Below are positions 57,655 through 64,000 of a stretch of 64,000 bases of DNA, in pieces; the stretch's first letter is position 1, and each line of letters starts with the position of its first letter. The notes under the pieces were generated by a model. It searched no databases and had not been told where the DNA came from. It saw only the letters and a program-made list of their open reading frames with translations. This DNA is from Deinococcus betulae. Its GTDB lineage: Bacteria; Deinococcota; Deinococci; Deinococcales; Deinococcaceae. The stretch spans positions 1 to 64,000 of the forward strand of contig NZ_JAIQXU010000012.1 in assembly GCF_020166395.1 (NCBI RefSeq). The letters are read 5' to 3'. Position numbers and translations under genes: made by a program.

Positions 57655-58647
57655 TTAAGCGTGGTAGACCCAGGCGCCCTGGTCTTCCTGCCAGGTGCGG
57701 TAGAGCTGCCCCAGCAGCCGCAGATGTTCGAGGTGGGCCAGGGTTTCGGCCAGGGCAAAGCGGCGCCCACTGATGTTCAGGTCGCGTGGAAACATGGCCA
57801 GCGACAGGTCATACGCGGTGCGCGGCGCACTGGCGGCCTGGGCCGCCATAAAGTCCAGGCGCTCGTGGTGATGGGCGCGCAGTTCGCGGGCGCGGGCCTG
57901 CACGCCGATCATCAGCGGGCCGTGGTGACCCACCACCGCGCGGGCCGGGTTCAGGGCTTCCAGTTTGCCCAACGTTTGCAGGTAGTCGCCCAGGGGGTCA
58001 GGGCGGGTGTAGGCGTACAGGCCCACATTCGGGCTGATGCGCGGCAGGATGGCGTCTCCGGCAATCAGGACGCTGTCCTGTTCGCTCCAGAGCCCCAGGT
58101 GCCCGTCAGCGTGGCCGGGCAGCCACAGCACCTCCCAGGGGCGGCCAGAGAGCGTGACCTCCTGGCCCTCACGCAGCGGCTGCACGCGCCCGGCGGGCTG
58201 CACCCGCTCACGTGTGCGGCGGCTGTCAGCTTCTAGGGTGGCCAGAGTTTCAGGCGGCAGGCCGTGGTCGCGCAGGTGTTTGATGTGGCCCGGCAGCCAC
58301 TCTTCCCACAGGTGCCAGTAACGTTCTCCCCGGCCAATCTCGACATCCAGCATGAAGACGGCGGCGCCGCTACGTTCCTCGACCACCCCGGCCAGGCCAT
58401 AGTGGTCCGGGTGATGGTGCGTGATGACGACGCGGTCTATATCCGGCCAGTGCAGCCCCAGGGCGGCCAGGCCGGCCTCAATGGCAGCCCGCGCCTCGGG
58501 GGTATCCAGGGCAGTGTCAATCATGGTGACGGGGCCGCCCGGCGGGGCGTCCAGCAGCACCGTCACAAAGCCCATGGGGTAGGGAATGGGCACCTGAAGG
58601 GCGTACAGGTCGTTCAGCACCGGCGTGAGGAGGGAAGGGGCGCTCAT
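57655..58647 (-). CDS. Metallo-beta-lactamase-fold hydrolase
   Basis: This 330-residue protein has the MBL metal motif ITHHHPDHYG (HxHxDH), a downstream LPGHADGH, IAGDAIL and AVVGHHGPLM, which supply the other metal ligands. A C-terminal helical extension (about 255-330) resembles the BLACT/winged-helix region of LACTB2-like enzymes. The substrate is unknown; relatives act as thioesterases, lactonases or nucleases. TAGCCT lies 7 nt before the ATG. Confidence 0.87.
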   Translation of the reverse strand: MSAPSLLTPVLNDLYALQVPIPYPMGFVTVLLDAPPGGPVTMIDTALDTPEARAAIEAGLAALGLHWPDIDRVVITHHHPDHYGLAGVVEERSGAAVFMLDVEIGRGERYWHLWEEWLPGHIKHLRDHGLPPETLATLEADSRRTRERVQPAGRVQPLREGQEVTLSGRPWEVLWLPGHADGHLGLWSEQDSVLIAGDAILPRISPNVGLYAYTRPDPLGDYLQTLGKLEALNPARAVVGHHGPLMIGVQARARELRAHHHERLDFMAAQAASAPRTAYDLSLAMFPRDLNISGRRFALAETLAHLEHLRLLGQLYRTWQEDQGAWVYHA

Positions 58648-58654
58648 GCCCGGC

Positions 58655-58660
58655 AGGCTA
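58655..58660 (-). promoter_or_regulatory. Leaderless-type -10 box (TAGCCT)
   Basis: On the minus strand TAGCCT stands 7 nt before the ATG at 58647 of the MBL-fold gene. Confidence 0.55.
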
Positions 58661-58734
58661 GCACCGCGTCTGGGGCACCTGAGGAGGTCGCCGCTCAGCC
58701 CTGGGTGAACGGAGCTGAGCGGGCCGCGCCGTCC

Positions 58735-59661
58735 TTAGCGCACGATGCAGGTGTAGGCCCCCGCCGTCAGCGCACACTCGACCAGGCTGACCTGCGCGTC
58801 GCTGACCCGCACCAGCAGGGCCTGGGCACTCAGGGCGCGGTCGCGCGGCGTCACGTTGACCGCCAGCACGCCAGGGCGCACGCTCAGGTCCAGGGGTTGT
58901 CCTGGCAGTGCGGCGCCCACCACTTGCCGCTCCACACTCACCTCGGCGGCAACGGGGCTTTGTACGCGCAGGGTCCCGGCCAGCGGGCGCAGGGTCAGGT
59001 CAACCTGGGTGACGCGGTCCCCGCTCACAGTGACGCGCTGCGTGGCCGGACGGTAACCCTCGCGCGCCGCACTGACCTCCAGGGAACCGGGTGGCAGGTC
59101 ATTCAGGTCCAGCGGCGCGGTGCCGGCCAGGCGGCCCCCCACCCGGAGCTGAGTGCCGGGCACATTGGTGGTCACGCGCAGGCTGCCCAGGCGTTCGGCC
59201 CGGTAAACGGTGGTGGCGACGGTGTAGGCGCTGCGGGGCGCCGCGCTGGTGGCCTGCTCGACCGCCCGCGCCACCTCGTTCACGCTGCGCGCGTCCCTGA
59301 CGCCCTGCAAGTTCAGCGGCCCCAGACTGGCCACCGTGAACACCTGGGTAAACCCCTCGGCCGGGGGCAGCGGCAGGCGGGTGGCCTGGCCCGGCACAGT
59401 CGTGACCGTTTCACTGAGCGCCGCGCCGCCGCTGGGCGGCACCACAATCGCCGTCACCTGGGCCGTGCGGTCGGTCTGAACGATCAGGCCGCCGGGCCCC
59501 GGCACCCGGTAAAGGTTGGATTCACCTGTGATGGGGCGCAGGGGCGGGGTGTCCAGCGCGGCGCTCAGGCGCACCCCGGCGTCGGGGTTGGCGCGCAGGG
59601 GGGCGGGGACACAACTGCTCAGCAGACCGCCAAGGGCGAGAAAGACCGCAAGCCGTTTCAT
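58735..59661 (-). CDS. Lipoprotein with DUF4384-like and PEGA domains
   Basis: This 308-residue predicted lipoprotein has lipobox LSSC (Cys about residue 17). A first domain (about 30-160; ESNLYRVPGPGGLIVQTDRTAQVT) resembles the DUF4384 domain of surface proteins. A PEGA segment follows (about 165-230; SLRVTTNVPGTQLRVGGRLAG and REGYRPATQRVTV). PEGA domains occur in S-layer and envelope proteins. I start at MKRLAVFLAL, since TACCCT lies 6 nt upstream. It probably works at the cell surface. Confidence 0.82.
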   Translation of the reverse strand: MKRLAVFLALGGLLSSCVPAPLRANPDAGVRLSAALDTPPLRPITGESNLYRVPGPGGLIVQTDRTAQVTAIVVPPSGGAALSETVTTVPGQATRLPLPPAEGFTQVFTVASLGPLNLQGVRDARSVNEVARAVEQATSAAPRSAYTVATTVYRAERLGSLRVTTNVPGTQLRVGGRLAGTAPLDLNDLPPGSLEVSAAREGYRPATQRVTVSGDRVTQVDLTLRPLAGTLRVQSPVAAEVSVERQVVGAALPGQPLDLSVRPGVLAVNVTPRDRALSAQALLVRVSDAQVSLVECALTAGAYTCIVR

Positions 59662-59667
59662 GGTTTC

Positions 59668-59673
59668 AGGGTA
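59668..59673 (-). promoter_or_regulatory. Leaderless-type -10 box (TACCCT)
   Basis: On the minus strand TACCCT stands 6 nt before the ATG at 59661 of the PEGA lipoprotein gene. Confidence 0.6.
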
Positions 59674-59741
59674 AGGCGGCCCAGACCCGGCGCGGAAGAG
59701 AGCGCCTGACGAGACCTTGAACTTCTGGCTGTCACAGCACA

Positions 59742-59770
59742 CCCGCCCGGCACACTGGGCACCGGGCGGG
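59742..59770 (-). terminator. Hairpin after the Thr-rich protein gene
   Basis: CCCGCCCGG (59742-59750) pairs with CCGGGCGGG (59762-59770). Read leftwards it follows the stop at 59791 by 20 nt; the T-tract after it is weak (TGTGCTGTG). Confidence 0.45.
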
Positions 59771-59790
59771 CAAGGCTAAAGAAGAGTTCT

Positions 59791-60363
<573 letters not shown>

Positions 60364-60460
60364 AACAGTTCGCATCTTAGGCCGTACCCTGGGCAGCGTC
60401 CATACGCCGCCTCGCGCCAATCCCTGACCGTAAAGGGTCCGTAAAGGAGTACACGTTTAG

Positions 60461-62158
60461 ATGAGGAACAGCCACGTTTTGCCCTTGCTCTCCCTGATGA
60501 CACTGGCGGTTTTCTCGGGCGCCGCTGCCCAGGGGACCCCCACGTTCGCCGCACCAAAAATTGATGTTTTCAAAGAGCTGCGCGTGATTTCTGGCGTGTC
60601 AGTGGGCGCCAGCGGCGACCTGACCTTCGTGGGGTCAGACGCCCGCGTGCACCGCACCGACGCCAAGGGCAGCGAGAAGTGGTCCTTTCTCATGGGGGAC
60701 CTGGGGCGCGCTTATCCAGTCGTGACGCCGCAGGGCACCACCATTGCCGCTTCTTACGACGATACGGTCTACGCCATTGACGCGGCTGGCAAGCTGCTGT
60801 GGAAACTGAAGCTGGACGGCGACATCTTTGCCACGCCCGCCCTGCGGGCCGACGGCAGCGTCGTGGTGGCCACCGCCGGGGGCACCGTTCACGCCATTGA
60901 CAGCGCGGGCAAGGCGCTCTGGAGTTATAAGGTAGGGGCGCCCGTGTTCAGCAGCCCCGCCGTAGGCGCGGACGGCACCATCTACTTTGGCGCCCAGAAC
61001 AACCGCATGCACGCCCTGACGCCGGACGGCCGCCTGAAATGGACCTATCTGGCCGGCTCGCTGGTGTTCAGCAGCCCGGCCATCGGCCTGGACGGCAGCG
61101 TGTACTTCGGCTCCAGTGACCGCCGCATCTACGCCTTGACCCCCGGTGGTCAGTTGAAATGGCGCGTGCAGACGGGCCTCTTTGTCAATGCCAGCCCCAT
61201 CATCACCAGTGGTGGTGTGGTCGTCGTGGGCAGTTACGACGGTTCGCTGTACGCCCTGAATTCAGGCGGCGAAACCGAGTGGACCTACAAGGCGGGGGCG
61301 GCCATCGCGGCCTCGGCAGTGGAGCTGAGTGACGGCACGGTGGTCGTGCCGGACCTGAGCGGCACCGTGCATGCCGTGGGCAAGGCGGGGCAGGCGCTGT
61401 GGCAGATCAAGACGGGCAAGAAGATCGACACCGGCCTGAGCGTCAGCGACCAGGGCAGTCTGTATTTCACGACAGACGGCGGCGGCCTGAACATCATTCA
61501 GAAGCAGCGCCCGCTGGCTGTGGGCCCGTGGACGACTTTTCACGCCAGCCCCTCGGCCTGGGGCCGCGTGCCCACGCCCATTGACCTGCAGGCCCAGACC
61601 CAGGCCCGGCGCGCGGCGGCCACAGCGGTGCTGGCGGCGCTGCCGCCCGGCACGCCTACGGCGCCGGCCCAGCCCGCGCAGCCGCCAGCGCCCACCCAGG
61701 GCACCAAACCGCCCCAGCCTGGGCAACCTGCCGTTCAGCCTGGACCGGCGACTCCTTCCCAGCCGGCGCAGCCCACCCAGCCCGCCGCCCCGGTGCTGAC
61801 CCCAGCCCAGCAGGCCCAGGCCGCCGCGCGTAAGGCCCGCAGTGAGGCCGGTCAGGTGTGGCTGCCCCTGACCGAAGCGGCCGCTGCGCTGCGCTTGCCC
61901 GTGCTGAACGTCACGGCCCGCACCGCCACGCTGCGGGTGGGCACGGCGCGGGTGCCGGTCACCGTGCGGCGCTTTGCCCGCGAGGTGTATGTGCCGCTGG
62001 CCGCCCTGAGCGAGCTTCCCGGTGTTCAGGTGCGGCTGGGCCGGGCGCCCGCCGCCGTTCTCCTGAGTGTAGGCGGGCAGCAGATCAGCTTTCCTGTCAA
62101 TCTGTCTCAGCTCGTTCCGCTGACTGGTCAGGTGGAATACAGCCGCGTGCTGCGGTAG
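60461..62158 (+). CDS. Exported PQQ-type beta-propeller protein with stalk-like C-terminal domain
   Basis: This 565-residue protein has a signal peptide (cleavage near GAAAQ). About seven PQQ-like blades follow at roughly residues 40-350, each with a GxVYAID..GKxLWxxK pattern ([48 protein letters not shown]). A Pro/Gln-rich linker (about 395-455) leads to a C-terminal domain like the copper-amine-oxidase N-terminal stalk ([19 protein letters not shown]). It may be a scaffold in the envelope. AAAGGAG lies 11 nt upstream. Confidence 0.87.
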   Translation: MRNSHVLPLLSLMTLAVFSGAAAQGTPTFAAPKIDVFKELRVISGVSVGASGDLTFVGSDARVHRTDAKGSEKWSFLMGDLGRAYPVVTPQGTTIAASYDDTVYAIDAAGKLLWKLKLDGDIFATPALRADGSVVVATAGGTVHAIDSAGKALWSYKVGAPVFSSPAVGADGTIYFGAQNNRMHALTPDGRLKWTYLAGSLVFSSPAIGLDGSVYFGSSDRRIYALTPGGQLKWRVQTGLFVNASPIITSGGVVVVGSYDGSLYALNSGGETEWTYKAGAAIAASAVELSDGTVVVPDLSGTVHAVGKAGQALWQIKTGKKIDTGLSVSDQGSLYFTTDGGGLNIIQKQRPLAVGPWTTFHASPSAWGRVPTPIDLQAQTQARRAAATAVLAALPPGTPTAPAQPAQPPAPTQGTKPPQPGQPAVQPGPATPSQPAQPTQPAAPVLTPAQQAQAAARKARSEAGQVWLPLTEAAAALRLPVLNVTARTATLRVGTARVPVTVRRFAREVYVPLAALSELPGVQVRLGRAPAAVLLSVGGQQISFPVNLSQLVPLTGQVEYSRVLR

Positions 62159-62173
62159 GTTCACAGGTCAAAC

Positions 62174-62206
62174 ACAGTCCCGCCGGTTTAGAGCCGGCGG
62201 GACTGT
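62174..62206. terminator. Terminator between the propeller gene and tRNA-Ala
   Basis: A 13-bp stem pairs ACAGTCCCGCCGG (62174-62186) with CCGGCGGGACTGT (62194-62206) around a 7-nt loop. It lies between a rightward gene and a leftward tRNA, with short T-tracts on both sides (TCTGTT and TGTTTG), so it may serve both. Confidence 0.75.
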
Positions 62207-62209
62207 CTG

Positions 62210-62287
<78 letters not shown>

Positions 62288-62307
62288 AGAGGCGACCAGG
62301 ACTGTAG

Positions 62308-63891
<1,584 letters not shown>

Positions 63892-64000
63892 CCCTACAGG
63901 AGATACCTGAAGAGGCGGTCCTTCCCTAGTGCAGCGGGCGCTGTATGGGGTTGGGGCCGCCTCCAGTGATTCCCTAGCTATTCGGTGGGTCAGTTCGCAT

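Noticed and set aside
63912..63963. GAGGCGG / CCGCCTC inverted repeat after guaB as a terminator
   Set aside because: The loop would be 38 nt and no T-tract follows, so it is not credible as an intrinsic terminator.

Overview
The window is a high-GC bacterial chromosome segment that I assign to Deinococcus, close to but not necessarily D. radiodurans. Three things point there: the ribosomal proteins (L14 beginning MIMPQSRL, zinc-type S14, 55-residue L30, IF-1 with a basic N-terminal extension); a kinase fused to a PQQ-type propeller, the RqkA architecture of D. radiodurans; and a [LysW]-lysine hydrolase of the Deinococcus-Thermus lysine pathway. Many genes lack a Shine-Dalgarno site and instead have a TANNNT box 6-7 nt before the start codon, the leaderless promoter pattern known from this genus.

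Bases 1-20170 are mainly the translation superoperon. The order is tuf (3' end), rpsJ-rplC-rplD-rplW-rplB-rpsS-rplV-rpsC-rplP-rpmC-rpsQ (S10), rplN-rplX-rplE-rpsZ, an interruption, rpsH-rplF-rplR-rpsE-rpmD-rplO-secY (spc), adk, then infA-rpmJ-rpsM-rpsK-rpsD-rpoA-rplQ (alpha). Most junctions are 1-4 nt overlaps. Two non-ribosomal insertions break the run. One is an inverted lipoprotein gene between rpsZ and rpsH, with a terminator before it and a candidate new promoter after it. The other, between adk and infA, holds a polysaccharide deacetylase-like fusion, a GGDEF-EAL protein and an exported hypothetical protein.

Bases 20170-33600 are mixed accessory and housekeeping genes: a diguanylate cyclase, an AI-2E-type permease, a RodZ-like protein, two nucleoside-type ABC permeases, ndk, a second diguanylate cyclase, a lipoprotein, a GrpB-family protein, an autoregulated ribbon-helix-helix (RHH) repressor candidate, a nitroreductase, and a BON protein with a long Gly/Gln/Tyr-rich tail. 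Three c-di-GMP enzymes lie within about 16 kb.

Bases 33600-48200 hold an acyl-CoA synthetase, a lipoprotein aminopeptidase, a tandem aminoglycoside-phosphotransferase-fold protein, a gene-poor stretch around a methyltransferase, glycogen debranching enzyme, a DUF885-type metallopeptidase, the RqkA-like kinase, tatA and a ComM/YifB ATPase.

Bases 48200-64000 carry small Deinococcus-type hypothetical genes, lysK, an MFS transporter, a LysM-NlpC/P60 cell-wall hydrolase, a small RHH protein, murA, a metallo-beta-lactamase-fold hydrolase, a run of exported proteins (PEGA lipoprotein, Thr-rich protein, exported PQQ propeller), tRNA-Ala(CGC) and guaB. I see no CRISPR array, prophage, intact insertion sequence or rRNA operon. 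The items most worth following up are the tandem kinase-fold protein, the operator of the RHH gene, the BON low-complexity protein, the kinase-propeller and the leaderless promoter set.
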